Assembly: GCA_021904315.1 (NCBI GenBank)
Contig: CM038925.1
Coordinates: 11,100,501 to 11,164,500 of the forward strand
Direction of reading: 5' to 3'
Source of the DNA: Sphagnum magellanicum
Lineage: Eukaryota; Streptophyta; Sphagnopsida; Sphagnales; Sphagnaceae
DNA: 64,000 nucleotides
Part shown: positions 23,874-37,519 of the stretch, in pieces
How positions within the stretch are numbered: the first letter of the stretch is position 1
Layout: each line of letters starts with the position of its first letter
Position numbers and translations under genes: made by a program
The notes under the pieces: model-generated
Database searches by the model: none
Seen by the model: the letters and a program-made list of their open reading frames with translations, nothing else
What the model was told of the DNA's origin: nothing

Positions 23874-25369
23874 GATCGTTACATGTCATTACACTTTGAA
23901 GCATAATGTGTTAATTTAAAGTCATAACAGAATGTGAAGACCTTACACATAACATCACACCTTCAGAAGCTTTGTAAGAGCCGTCTAGTCATAAATAAAG
24001 CTTGCCACACACTTGGAGAGCAGATCTAGAGCATTGCATGGGAAATGTGTATCTTTGTCTTCTTTGATCGGATTCATTATGAAAGTTAGTGCCATCCCAT
24101 CATTTAAAAACTTAGACCTCATTGTCAACAAATAAGCAGCCAAAGATTGTCATGGAGACAATCTATTAACATTTATTCACAGAAAGCATAAAAGATGTTT
24201 TTCCAACTGACACAAGCTGTATGATTCCTGAAACCTTGAAAAACTAGCTAAAACTTCATTTTTATTGGATATCGAAAAAAAAGTTAAAAACAATTTCACA
24301 AGAGAGAGCTGCATCATTGAGGGCATCGAGGGCATTCCTCCTCAAAATAACATTCTCATTTCCAACCTAGAAGTTCAATGCACTTTGAGATTTTGTGATG
24401 TAGTGCTAGGTGTTTAAAACCTCAAAAGCCAATGCATGCTTCAAAAATCAAGCCCACATGGAAAATTGCTATGGAGCAGACACCCCCCAACAATAAGGAC
24501 TTTCATTCAACATTGTCTTTGCTTCTTATTTTCCTGCAAGGAGAGGTGTTATACAACTTGGACCCAAACACATTTCAATAGTAGGTCATTTATCCATCAT
24601 TGTCTTCCCTTCTTATTCCCCTTGGTCTAAATCTTTCTGAAAAGGAAAAGGTGGTACACCATTGCAAGCAGCCCTTGGATGCACCCCAATTCACAAAGAT
24701 CAATCCATGTGGTAATTGCAATTGCATTAAAAAAAACCCCATATTGCCACAAATGAAACTTGAATATATTATCTATGTAGAAGAGGGAAGAAAGACATAA
24801 AACATTGACTTCTTTTGGGTAGCAATACAACATCATTTGCCATATTATCTTCACAGCAAAGGAAAAGAGGACAAACACTTTGTATGGTCAAGTAAACCAT
24901 CAGACTTGCACAGAATTTGAAGCAAAGTGCGAGCTACTACCGAAAGTACATATCCTCCTTAGACAACATAGATGCAAGAATAGGGATAAAGCCTAGCATA
25001 ACACAAAAAATTCATGCAACATCAGAAATATATGGTGCATCAAACAAATATTATGCAACTGTTCTCCATACCTCAATGTCAAATCTCCACGAGTCTCCTC
25101 ATTGTCTGATCTTTCACAAATAGAAAACAATGTCCATGTAACAACCAAGGTGAATTGATCACTCTTATCAAATAGATATCAAAATGGTCAGGCTTCAAAT
25201 CAGATCACATAAGACATTATATTCTATTGTTTTAATGGCATGAAGCATTTAAAATGAGCTAATTGTCATACAGTCTTTCTATTAATCCTTGTATTGGGTT
25301 CAAGAAAAGCCAATTGTCCTACAATCTGTTAATGCTCAAGAAACATAAGAGATTAACATTGGGTTTATA
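23874..25369. other. Spacer, no gene seen
   Basis: There are only short frames without motifs. No tandem repeat or RNA gene was recognised. Confidence 0.4.
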
Positions 25370-25865
25370 CTGTCTTAGGTCTTAGGGCAGTTGTCCTAGG
25401 CCTTGAAATACTTGTCTTAGGCCTTAAGCCAATATCCTACGCCCTAGGCCAATTATCCCAGCCCTTAACACAAATGTCTTAGGCCTTAAGCCAATTGTCT
25501 CAAGCCCTAAGCCAATTGTCATAGGTTTTAAGTTTGTACTAGGGCTTAAGCCAATTGTCTTAGGTTCTAAGTCTGTCTTAGGCCCTAAGCCAAAAACCTT
25601 GAGCCAAGCATCATAGGCAAGAGGCCCAAAGTCCCATGAGCACCTAAAACCAAATGTCTTGTAAAAACACAAAACCAATTGTTTTAGGCCCTAGGCCAAT
25701 TGTCCTAAACCAAAAGGCTGATGAACACCCTAAGCCAAAAACCCTAAACCAAGCATCATACACAAGAGGCCCAAAGTCCCATGAGTATCTTAAGCCAAAT
25801 ATCCTGTAAAAACACAAAGCCAAATGTCTTTAGGGCCAATTTGAAGTCACCCTAAGCCATAAACC
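25370..25865. repeat. Minisatellite, about 20-22 bp unit ('ttaggccctaagccaattgt')
   Basis: The words 'cttaggcc', 'taagccaa' and 'ttgtc' alternate for about 500 bp with variable spacing. Two larger blocks, each with 'aagaggcccaaagtcccatg', recur near 25618 and 25762, showing a higher-order duplication of about 144 bp. Confidence 0.8.
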
Positions 25866-26159
25866 CAAAAACATGGATTCAAAATAAATGAGTTTTGGCC
25901 TAGTGTTAAACCCCGGGCCACAAAGTTGAGCCAAATCATGTTTTGGCTTAGTGTTAGAATATTGTTGAGAATTTTGACCTAGGGTTAAAATATTGTTGAG
26001 CACTTTGGCATCTTGACCTCGGGTTGGCCACTTTGCCCTAGTCCTAAGGTTAAAACCAATGCGGTTCTTTTTGTATTCCCTATTAGTCGCCCTTTTTGGC
26101 CTAGGTTAATGGCAAGGAAATAAATTTGGGGACCCAGTCATCTTTCCTATTAATTAGAT

Positions 26160-26500
26160 GAGGTGCCTCCCAAGTTCGTTATTTTTATTTATTTTTGGCA
26201 ACATGCCAATTTGATTGGCCCATCATTCAAAAAAATGAAACTATGGAGACTCCCCAAAATAAAAGGTTCTATTTTGAAATATATAGTTCCTCCCCTTTGG
26301 CGCACCTATATAACTGAAAGGAGGACACCATTTTCCAAGGCATATGGGATAAAAGTGAGGTGGTATGGAGAACATGTTGGGGAAAACATTGTGAAATTGG
26401 GGAACCCATTGGGAACCCATTGGGAACTTGAAGGAACATAGTGCAAACACATTGGGAAGCTGGGAAATATGAAAAAAATCTCCCCCATCCCCCCCCCCAA
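26160..26500 (-). repeat. Inverted partial copy of the 3.6 kb unit
   Basis: Read on the minus strand, this matches about 20500-20790 and 40520-40810: 'cccaatgtgtt', 'ttcccaatgggttcccaat', 'ccccaacat', 'atcccatatgc', 'ggggaggaact' and 'gatgggccaatcaaattgg'. It is more diverged than copies A and B are from each other. The overlapping frames here are not considered genes. Confidence 0.75.
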
Positions 26501-26859
26501 AACATAAAAGGGAAAAAAGCAAGGTACCTTGAGTGCATGCTCAGGCCTTCCCATTGGTTGCATGAAATTTCTCTTCCCAAAAGACTTGGTCACCATTTTT
26601 GGCCTGGGCTAACACCCCTTGCAAAGAACACCCTACCTATTCAGTGTTGGGGCAGATTTGATTTTTTAAAAATGAACTGCCCGATTTTTCAAACATTTCA
26701 GATCTAGAGAACTGCCGGTTCTGGATATATCAAAACCATAAAACAATTGACAGGTTTCACAAAAGAACCGGTGGTTATTTGACTAATTCAAATTCGCCTA
26801 CCACCAAAGTTGAAAGAATTAGGAATAGGCTTTTAAAGTTGGTAGCATCTACCCTCATA

Positions 26860-28210
26860 ATAATATACGAGGTGATTAATAAACATTAATTATTAATTCT
26901 GAATTTATGAACTAAATAGGAAAAAAATTGAGTTAATCATTGCTAATAACTAAATAATTAAATTAATGAAATTTCAATTAAATTTTTATAAGCTAAATTA
27001 CTATTAATTAGCTAATTCTTAATATGTATTTACCATCACTTTGCTTAGTAAATATGTATTATAAGTTGAATGCTAATTGAGTTACTAATTGAAGTATTAA
27101 TTACCTTTTAGTAAATCTAGTAAAAATTAATTATTAATTCTAAAATCATGAAGTAAATAGTAAATCAATTTAATCAATCATTAATAACAACTACATAATT
27201 GAATTTGTGAAATTTTAATTAACTAATTAATAATTAATAACTTATCTACTAGCTATTTATAGTTTCTAGTTTGATTAATAGGTCACAATGAAAAAATTAT
27301 CAATTAAATCAACATATACTGATTATTATATATTAAAATATTTAATTCGTTAAATAATCAGATTGAATTGTTAATTAACATTTTAAAAATTATTTTTTGA
27401 TTTTTTGGTATGAAACTAATAAATATAATTTATATTTGTTGAACTTATTTAACTATTAAATTAATATCAGTTAATTTAAATTAATATTTCATAGTATTCA
27501 TTCAAATCAATTAATCATTAGCTTTAAGAGATAGATGATTATTAATTTAGTAATCAATAGTTAATTTTATATATACAAGATATTAATTCATCAAAATAAT
27601 AATAAATCAACTTAATTAATTATTATTCCATATTTTACATTATCTAATCAATCTATTGATAATATTCTTTTATGAATAATGAATATTTGTTTGACATTAA
27701 TATTATGTCATTTTAATATGAATTCGTCACAATAATTTAATTATTCATTAAAATGAACATGTTATATATGTAAACAAACCTTAATATAAAATCAAAATGA
27801 AAATTTCTATTTTAATATGAAGTAATGTGTGTTGAATATAGGTTAAATACTTTTAAGTACATTAAATAAAATTTAATATATGCTTCATGAACCTTGATTA
27901 GATGTTAAATATACTTTTAATGTAATCCAAAACAATTTAATCTACATAAAATGTATAGGCACATCACCCAAAAAACCGAATTACAACTAAATTTACAATT
28001 AAATGAACATAAAGGCCTATTCTGAATGAAAAACCCAATTAGTCAATATGGAAAGATGTACAATTTAGTAGTTGCACCATAATCACAAAAATAATAAGAA
28101 AATTAAAAGGATGGTTATTAGTTGTAAAAATTATAAAACATAATTAGAATTGACAAATAGTCACATATAATCACAAATTGAATGATTACATAATGCAAGA
28201 TTTCTTGTAG
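26860..28210. other. Extremely AT-rich block
   Basis: Long runs are made of 'aattaat', 'taattaatt' and 'aaatta' words with almost no G or C. No gene, clear TIR or LTR was seen. It could be an old element core or a matrix-attachment-type stretch; neither is shown. Confidence 0.55.
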
Positions 28211-29645
28211 TGATTTAATTCCATCCATGCAACATCATTTAAAGTTTTATTTTGTCGATGAATTCAATTGGAATTCATCCACACAAGTTTATGCATGAAA
28301 GTTTATATATTCTTCCAATGAAATTCATGATTGAAATAAAATTTTAGATGATTTTTGATAGATGAAATTAAATTCATCTTGAAACATCGTGAACAATCGT
28401 CCAATTGTTTCATTCACCAACTAAGAATATTTTCACCTAGTTGGGTTATTTCTCATTCATCAAAATTAGTGTTCTTGCACTTAGACATGATTCATTCCAA
28501 TTAATGGGGTTTGATTCATGCATCAAAATTCATTTCATTCATGATCATAGATTACTTGGGGTCATGTTTTATTTATCAACAAACATTACACTTTGTTAGT
28601 CAATTTCACCCATCATCCATTCACATGATGAGAATGGACGATGATTCAACTTTCATCTCACCAAATGGGCCTAAATCTCACATCATTTGTAAAGATTTGG
28701 ACTTGAACAAGACATAAAATTTGAGTTAAAAAACTTTCCAAATTGCTCCCCATATGTCTTTGAACAAAAAAATTGGAGGCCAATTTGAAAGGTCTCCCTT
28801 GGGGCTTCAAAAGAGCAACCAAAAAGAAAAAGAAGTTGATCCCTTTTCTCAATTGGACAACCCAGGAAAAAAATCAAAAGTGGGCAGTGCCTTGAGATCC
28901 CAATACAATTTTGGAAAAGGAAGGATTAAGTCATCAGCCCATGGGAAGCTTGTAAATGTTTCAGAATTCAGGCATTCCATATGACAAAGTTGGGATGGTA
29001 CCTAGCGTTGGTGAACGGGTAGAGTCAACATGGCTAAATAGCTCAGCAAATGGTATTCCAAATAGTATGGCCTTGCCTATCAAGGTCAGGATATTGTGTT
29101 TGGATTCATTATAGAGTATAGTAACATAAGGGCTTTAAAAGTGTTAACCCTCAAAGTAATCCTATTTCTCAAAAAAATTTAACCCCAGATTAATCTTATT
29201 TCCTAAAAGTATTAACCCTCCAATTAGTTCCCACTAGTAAAAATAAAATTTATGAACAGTAAACTTTTGGCACTTGGAGCACAAAAGAGATTTCAAGGAG
29301 AGAGAGAGAGAAGAACGAATCAGGTCTCAAGATCTCAAGATCTCAAATTGGCAGGGAACAAAAGGAAAATGAAATATTCCTCCAGCACCCCCCATCCTAA
29401 AAAAAAAGTTGAAGCCCTTGGAGTGCATCATGCACCTTCTCATTAGTGCATGTGATATTTATTTTCAAATATGTTGGACACTTTTGTTTTTATTCAACTA
29501 ATAGCCCTTTCTATAAGCATGGGTGTATATTATGAGCACTAATTAAATTGTACTCGTTCAAGTTGGAATTATAGCAATGATCCCCATAATGCATCTCCAA
29601 TCAGTCGAGGGTGCTTAGTTATGACAATCTTGTCTTAGGCATGTT
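28211..29645. other. Spacer, no gene seen
   Basis: There are short frames only. A GA-rich patch lies at about 29295-29350 ('gagagagagagaag', then three 'gatctcaa' words). Confidence 0.4.
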
Positions 29646-29886
29646 TTAATGGATGCCCAAATTTTGCTATGTTTTAGAGATATTTTCATGGGGATTTTTG
29701 GTGTATTTAGTATTTAATTTAAAATCAACCAACTTTTGTATGGATGACCAAATAACATTAATCCCAATCATTTGGGCATCCATTTGTTTTAATGGATGCC
29801 CAAATGTTGTTGTGTTTTAAAAATATTTTCATGGGGATTTTTGGTGTATTTAGTATTTAATGTAAATTCAACCAACTTTTTTTTTC
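29646..29886. repeat. Near-tandem duplication of about 95 bp
   Basis: 'aatggatgcccaaat' through 'ttggtgtatttagtatttaa' occurs at about 29648-29745 and again at about 29790-29885, with a few substitutions. Confidence 0.8.
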
Positions 29887-30664
29887 CTTCGAAAAATATC
29901 GAAATTTTTCAATATATTGCAAATTTGAAATCCATGAAACAAAACCCTTGAGCTAAACCCATGTGAAATATTTTTGTCTAATGGTCATGTGTTGTATATG
30001 CCATTATTGGGCTAATATATTAAAATATATATATCCACCCAAGGGTCATTGGTTTGTTTGTTGGCGAAATTTTTCATCTTGGGGGGAATGTCACCATATG
30101 GAGACAATGGTTGTAATATGTAAAAGGATTCCTAAATATTGCTACTTTCATATGTTATCTATAGCTAGAATTGAGTTGTGCCTTCTTTTGAATGGTTGTC
30201 AACACACATATTTCACAAAGTTGGGGAAAAACCTAATGTTGGCCATTTTGGCACATTTTCCTTCTAGTGTGATATCTTGTACTTGAACACATTTTGTTGC
30301 AATTTTGGGATTTTTTTTTAATATACTTTTAATGTGAAGAATAGAAGGGAGAAATAGGATGATTCCAATTTATAATCAATATTGAATAAACAAAAATACA
30401 TCATACATACATATATTGTAAAAATTTCCACAAATATCAATCTTGCATAATCACACAGTAATAGTTTTGATCATCAAATTGAATAGCTACCATAATCTAA
30501 ATCATGTAAATGAAATGAGCATGGGCAAGTCAACAAATCACACAATTTTAACATTCTTGACACATCAAAATAAAAATATATCACCAATTTGGTCTTGATT
30601 ATTGTTCTTGTTGAAACATTTATAAAGTTATGATGTTTAAAAAATATATACGCATAATTGTATC

Positions 30665-31105
30665 AAGAACAATATGTCAAACACTTCAGGTACTTGACAA
30701 TTATTCAAGTTGTTTTAATTTGAATCATCACAATAATCATGTATATTTTAAACAAAAATATTATTCATGCACTTATTATTATTGTTTAAAAATGTACTTA
30801 CATAAAAAACGAACTTTGGTGTTCATGTGAAAAATAGAAATATCTAATGCTTCAATCAATATTCTTATTGAAACACTCACAAGATTACAATTTTTTAAAA
30901 ACATTATGCATAGTTGAACCATGAATAATATATCAAACATGAACAATATGTCAAACATTTCAGGTACTTGATAATTATTCCTATTGTATTAATTTGAATC
31001 ATCACAAAAATCATGTACATCTTATACAAAAATATTATTTCATGCATTTTGGGCGCTTGATTATTATTTTTGTTTAAAATGTGCCTACCAAAAAAAAAAA
31101 TCGAT
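30665..31105. repeat. Direct duplication of about 145 bp, period about 277 bp
   Basis: 'caatatgtcaaacacttcag' followed by 'gtacttgacaattattc' and 'tttgaatcatcacaataatc' at 30668-30810 recurs with changes at 30945-31100. It is AT-rich with no coding content. Confidence 0.75.
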
Positions 31106-32112
31106 GTGCATGTGGAAAAAAATACATGTTTAATCATGGTGGTGATTTTTTGGGGGGAAAAAATACAACATTCCCAAAAAAATAGTGATAAGGATATCAA
31201 TTTGAGTTAATGATGATGATCATTATCCTTCTAAATGATTTAGTATAGAAGTTTTTTGGAAAAATGCCATACCATATTGATCTTTCCTTGGTTTTTCATT
31301 GTACAATGAAAAAAATTATATGCCCTAAACATGAAAATTGCCCCATTTTTTGTTTCAAATTTTACCTCAAATTATGGCGAACAAAATATTGTTTGACCAT
31401 TTGCTCCCATTTCATTTTCTACATCTTGTGATCAATTTAAACATTAGTGATTATCATTGAATGTAAATAAAATGATGAAATAAAACTCAAACTAACTAAC
31501 ATACCTTCCTATGTCTATAATATGAAACATATATCAGCATCATCAACATCTACATGAATTTTCACTTCATAGTTTCTGGTAAGCAGGATGATGTGAACAC
31601 TGACTGATCCACAATTTGGCCTTCTCCATCATCAATGTTCAACATTTTCCTTTTACTCTCCAAACCTTTCATTGCCCTTGGGAAATTATTCCACAAGTAA
31701 ATGTGGATTTTTCTTGCAAAATTTGATGATTTTTCCTTCACTTGTGGACATTGATGCATGTTTTTGCGAAAATCGCCTTATTTAAACATGGATGTATTAA
31801 AACTTGATTGAACATAAATCAATGCGAAAATATGATGATACATACTTGCCATATGCAATTTTTTTTTTAATACACATTCCTTCTCCACCCAAACATGTTC
31901 ATCTTAAAACTGCCCATATTAAGGCCTTGCTTACATTCAATTGCATCCAAATCCAACTAGGCTGCTTGCACAAATTCTTCAAGTCAATGCATGGAATCAT
32001 ACAATAACACTCTAACAATAGAAAATATATATATTTTCTCTAACAATACTGTTGAAGTTTGTAAGCTTTGAAATTGCAATGCTTGTAATTGAAGATCATA
32101 ATGTTTGAAATA
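31106..32112. other. AT-rich spacer, no gene seen
   Basis: No recognisable frame, repeat or RNA gene. At 32113 a segment of about 90 bp shared with copies A and B ('gggaggatgatgggacgc') begins. Confidence 0.4.
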
Positions 32113-32199
32113 ATGATCTTTGGGCAGAGGGAGGATGATGGGACGCATGGATTCAGGGGAGGTTTCATTTCTCATCCCGACGTCCTTTACTATATGTAA

Positions 32200-32229
32200 C
32201 TAGTGTGAACCCTGTGCCTTATGCACAGG
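32200..32229 (-). other. Helitron 3' end: hairpin plus CTAG
   Basis: On the minus strand CCTGTGC-ATAAG-GCACAGG forms a perfect 7 bp stem with a 5 base loop. It is followed by GTTCACA and CTAG, then T. This is the layout expected of a Helitron 3' terminus (hairpin a few bases before CTRR, insertion next to T). It lies about 390 bp beyond the stop of the Helitron protein in the same orientation. Confidence 0.75.
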
Positions 32230-32622
32230 TGTTTGTGTATTGGACAGTACATTACATATGTGCCAAAAAAGTATATTACTTTAGTATGTGTGGAGTAATA
32301 TACTTTTTCATTTCACTTTTCAGCGAAATTTCTCTGGTAAAAATAATGGCATCAAGGGCTTAAGTGGCAGAATCTGCCACAGAGGACCTAATCCTTAGCA
32401 TTAAAAGTAAGGAGTCAAGCCCCATGAGAAATTTGTAGGCCGGCCATAGAGGACCCCTTTCTTGACATTAAGAGTAGGGATGTAGTTGCAGAATGACAAA
32501 ATCAGCAGCAAGTGCAATTGGGTTTCAATTAAACACCAGGTGAGCCTGAATGGTCATCCCCAGCCCAGGAATATAGGTGTGTGTGTATTTGACAGTACAT
32601 ATTACAAAATTACAACTACAAA

Positions 32623-35600
32623 TTACATTTCCAAAACCTCTTTATATACGACATTTTGCATGTATCCATCCGGACCCTGGCCGTTGAAAATCTTGATGTT
32701 TGCACTACTTGTGACCCGTGAAATAGCAACATACAGCTAACCATGGGAATAGACCGGAGATGGCAAATATACCCCAACGTTGTCCAATGTCGGACCTTGA
32801 CTCTTGTTGATTGTGATCGCAAATGCCACTCGAACAGGAAATTGACGACGATGCAAAACAAATGGCCAATCAGTCCCGAAGGGGGACATGATGATGTGGG
32901 GTATGAACACACGTTTGTCGACATTGTTCCCTGTGATGATCTCGGCTTCAATGACACGCTGACCTAATCTCTTAACAATCAACCTCGTACCATTGCACAA
33001 TCCTATTGATTGATTGAGATTGCGCAACAAAAGCATTGGCATGCCCACTTTGAGTTCCAGCTTATGATTTGCAATACCGTCGAATTGCAAAGTGTTTAGA
33101 AATTCCACTGGATACAATGAATCCATTGAAACTCTTGCATCAGCACTTGCACCTTCTTCTATTGGAGTCAAAGAATTTGCGCTCAGGTATGTGTGCAATT
33201 CTTCAAATAACAATTCTAGAATTGCATTGTTGACTTCATCAACGTTAGTATTTTTGGGGGCTAGAATGCTGCATTGCATAAGATACATGGCATCTCCAGA
33301 ATGGCACTGGTGATCCGGATAGATGGTTTGGATTAATCCTCTTAAGCTACAATCTTCTGTTGGCAGCTTCATATGGGATGGAATCTTGATCCAATCTAGA
33401 TCAACACCTTCTTCTTCTACAATGGCAGGAAGACTATCGTCTCCAACATTCAACACCCATTTAGCAAACTCTTGTTGTTCTTCAGAATTGGCTACCATGA
33501 TTCGCATGTTGATATGAAGACGAAGAATTATAACATGCTGCCAAAGATGTAATCAAGGCAACGAAACACTAACAATGTCTTCTCGTCCTCCCTTAGGAAC
33601 AACAAGCAAGATTTGTCAAAAATCCCCACCAAGGACCACGGTTTTCCCACCAAAGATTTTCTCGGTTGCCTTTGCGTCATCCAATTGCATCAAATCACGC
33701 AGGGTCTGATCAACAGTTTCGAAAGTTCGGCAATGCATCATCGGTGCCTCATCCCAAATGATCAGATCAGCTTTACACACCAACTCAGCCACTTTCATTT
33801 GTTGTGTGATGTTGCAAGTTGATTCATCGTGTAGTTCAATTGAAATCTTGAATCTTGAATGGGCAGTTCTGCCGCCCAAAAGCAATAAAGATGCAATTCC
33901 TGATGATGCAACTGCAAGCATGATTTTTCCTTGCCCTCATAGACGGGACAAAAGTGTTGTCCAAACAAATGTTTTGCTGGTTCCACCACTGCCATACACA
34001 AAGAACAATTTGCCCTCTTTGTTTGTCACGGCATTCAAAATAGTTTCGTATGCGCTGTGCTAATCATCATTGAACCTATCTTCTGCATTGTCTGCATTTG
34101 TGGTCAATGAATGTTAATCATAAGCCAACTCTTCTTGGACCAATCGGTTTCCTCCATGAACAGAAGGGATGTAATTAGACTTCGAAAGCGTTGGAAAATC
34201 TTCCAAGCGGTGTTCGTTGCGCATGAGAACCTAATCAATCTCATACAATGCACGATCCTTTAGCGCATCCTCAAAAAGAGTAACAGTTGGATCATCACGT
34301 TCGCAACGTGTCATTGCTTCAATGTCATCGCTCAAAGACTCCCAATGTGCATCCCATAGTTGTCTAGGATTTGTGACCTCACAAAACATCAACATTGAAG
34401 CAAACATGTCACGCAGTTGTCGTTCTAAGGCCCAAACATCGACTTCTTCCAAGGCTTGATGCCATTCATTGTCATCTACAAGCAAACCCATTGTAATGCA
34501 TGCATCTTTGAATGTGTCGTGCTCTATGCCATCCACTGTCCGCAAATGCTCGTAGGATGTGGCACCTTTGATGCAATTTAGTAACATTCGCAAATAATAA
34601 CGTTCACCCGATGTCGAGTGTGCATAATACATGAGACCAATGGCAAAACCTTTCTTGCGCATTGTCCATCACTTCAACTTCCGATTCCACACCCATTGCT
34701 GAGGGAATTGATCGAACGTAAGGCTTTGTGCAACTTTCGATTCTTGGTTTGTTTTGAACCATTCTGTGAGCATCGTTCTGGAAATGGCTGACCGTGTTGC
34801 CACTTCCTGCACATCATCATGATCATCAAACAACACCATTTGTTGATTAGGCAAATGGTATTGCAAACGCTCAACGGCAGGAAACCGCTCATGCATATTA
34901 AACTTGAAGATGCGCCACGCTGCTTCCGATGCAGATACATAACGATAGTCAAGATATTTTTTGATTTCATCGGCTTCGACCACATTCCCTTCAGTGGCAT
35001 TGTCGTTCTGGCACAAGATCTCAACAGTTGCACGATCATGTCCTTTATATACGTACTTGAATAGATATTTGACTGCACGAATGTTGTTGCAAACCTCAAC
35101 GTTGATGTGCGCATCGTACTTGGTTGATAAACAAACATTGTGCGGTACCATCCAACGATTGTCCAATTCAATGCCATGAACTAAAAGTGTGTGCCTCGTA
35201 TCTCTGCATTGATAAATAGGATATCCGTTTACATCCATCACCGTCTCAGATTGGAACTTGCGTGGATATTTTTTTTGCATTTACTTTCTCCTTACAGAGG
35301 GCATTTGGAAATGCAACTCCACATGGACCATGCATCATGCATTTGGCAACTGTCTCGTTGGCCAACCTGTTTGTTTCTAGATTTGGAAGTTCAGCACTGA
35401 TCATGTGGTCTACATCCTCGACCATGTGTGGCTTGCAATCTTTGGCAAAGAAGTTGAGAATGTGTGCATGCGGCAGCCCACGCTTTTGAAATTCAATGAC
35501 ATAGATTCTCGCAATCGTGCGTCCTAGAATATGCTTCTTGTGAATGTCATTGATCAACTCCTTTAGCTTGATTTTAAACACTCAGGTTACCAAATCTGGT

Positions 35601-37519
35601 CGATCCTGAGGTTGTTGTCTGAGCAGCAACGCTCTCTTGATCTCAAGCCATTGGGGATTGTAAGTGAATGTAACAAACACATCTGGTCAGCGGGCCCATA
35701 TGCATATTACCATGGCATTTTGATAATTCTGAACCATGTGATGTGGACCTACTGTGAAAGAAAATGGTAGAATGATCCTTTGTCCAATGGTAGCAATGTT
35801 ATTGTCACCTGCAGCGATGGCATCCTGAAGGCCTTGATAAAGATCCGCACGAAGTTTTTTTTTATTCAAGCGCAGATATTTCAAGCGATTTTATTCAATA
35901 ACTGCATAAGCATCCACAATGTATTGATGCCTCAATCGATCACCCCGAAGCAACGCAATGCCATCAGTGTCTCGATGTTGAAGTTAATAACCGTAAAATT
36001 CGGCCATTGTCACATTGTAATGCTTTCTTTGAAGTTCAGCTTTTTTTGCATGGTCTTCATCCAAATCTGCATTAATAATAACACCATTGAGCGGTATATT
36101 CGGATGCCATCCATCCTCACCGTAAGGAAATAACAACGGATAATGTAGGGCCATGTATCCCACATGTAGTTCGGAAATGCACTGACACGGGCTAACTTGC
36201 TGAGCAATGACGACGTCACGTTTGTCTATAGCCTCAGAACCATCTCCTACCATCAATGTAGCGACTTCATCCGCCATTGGCACATTATATCGGCGAGCAT
36301 CCTTTGTTCGAGAGGCGATGAGACATAATTTTAGATCCATGAGAGCACCTTCTGTTGCCATCATATCCCTTGCCATTTTGAACACTTCGACATAGGGATT
36401 GATATTGTACATCATGGTCAACAACCGATCCAACGTCGTTGGATCAAGCGATGGCATAACGGCATGGCAGTTTTGATGTTCGCATTTCGTATCATGAATG
36501 TACAGTTGTGCAAACTGTGGATGTTGTCCTTTGGCAGGACATAAGGATCCGATTTTGTGATAAAGCTCACCTTGGATGCAAAAGCAGTACGATCCAGTGC
36601 CTTTTTTTATCGACTCATCAACTTTGGCACCGAGTGAAGTGAATGCCAACACCGAATTGTACATGCGAATCTGATCTCGAAATTTGACGGTATTGCCATC
36701 TTTGCTGGTTAAAAGAACTTCTAGCTCTTGCGGTGTTGCAGGAAGACTTAACAACAGAACTTTGCCATTCTCACAACACAGAGAAAAATTAGGGTTGTTG
36801 TAGCTCGATTTTGCCAATCGTTCTTTGATCCACATTTTCGCGTTGCAAAATCCACATATTATGTTCATTTCTCCACAATCCCATCGTCCCGGGGCTGACG
36901 CGTCCTCGTCTCCAAATAATTGTAATGCATCATTGTTAAGAAAAGGTTGTGCACGTGTTGCCGCTTGTTGTACAGTTCGATGTTATCGACATAGACAATT
37001 ACTTCGCTCTTCCGACGTTTCAGATGGCTCGGCCGACTTTGTACATTGCTTGGCACGTTGTTTTCTTTGTAGGCAACTACAACGTTCATGTGTAGATTCT
37101 GATGTATCTTGATTGAATGCTACTAGAACATCAATATGTGGAACAGGATTTTCCAAAGGGTCAGTTTGCTCATCATTCTGCTGAGCTTCTAGGTGTTGTT
37201 GAAGGGCCGCCAAAGCAGCCAAAGCACTACCATGTTGCGCAATGAGTGCATGCATACGTTCTTGTATGTTTCGAGCATTGTGGAGAATATATGTTAAGTT
37301 TGTTGCTGATATTGATATCAAAATCTTGAGGGAGGGGGTCTCTCTTGCACTCTTGTCTACTGGTGCTATGTCTGTATGTATACCTTTTTTAGTGTATTTG
37401 TTGCCTTGCATGTTAGCTAGACTATTTGTTTTTTTTTGCTTCAAACTCACCCTAGTACGATCAGTCTCCCCCTTGTTTACACAAAACTCCTTATGGTGTG
37501 ACCATAGAAACTGGGTCAA
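32623..37519 (-). pseudogene. Helitron Rep-helicase protein, 13 in-frame stops and one frameshift
   Basis: A single reading frame runs from 37519 to the TAA at 32623-32625, changing frame only in a run of eight A (minus strand) at 35269-35276. Domains in order are a low-complexity N-terminus; a Cys-rich segment (CGEMNIICGFCNAKMW); the Helitron N domain; the Rep domain with the HUH motif GLPHAHIL (HAH at about 35462-35470); the paired-Tyr motif KYLFKYVYKG (about 35044-35070); and a Pif1-type helicase. The helicase has Walker A GSGGTSKT (about 33970-33993, Gly to Ser in the loop), Walker B LIIWDEAPM, and the C-terminal FAITINKSQG and LYVAISRVTS. Stops lie at 36983, 35984, 35891, 35687, 35582, 34669, 34231, 34114, 34060, 33937, 33616, 33553 and 32737. 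Each stands where Gln or Arg fits the family, so all can be C-to-T changes. The nuclease and helicase cannot be made in full. Confidence 0.93.

Noticed and set aside
26241..26596. Overlapping minus-strand ORFs of 93-103 codons
   Set aside because: All three lie in the inverted repeat copy and have no family resemblance. Frames overlap one another.
33092..37112. Plus-strand ORFs across the Helitron
   Set aside because: They are shadows of the minus-strand Rep-helicase, whose motifs are clear.
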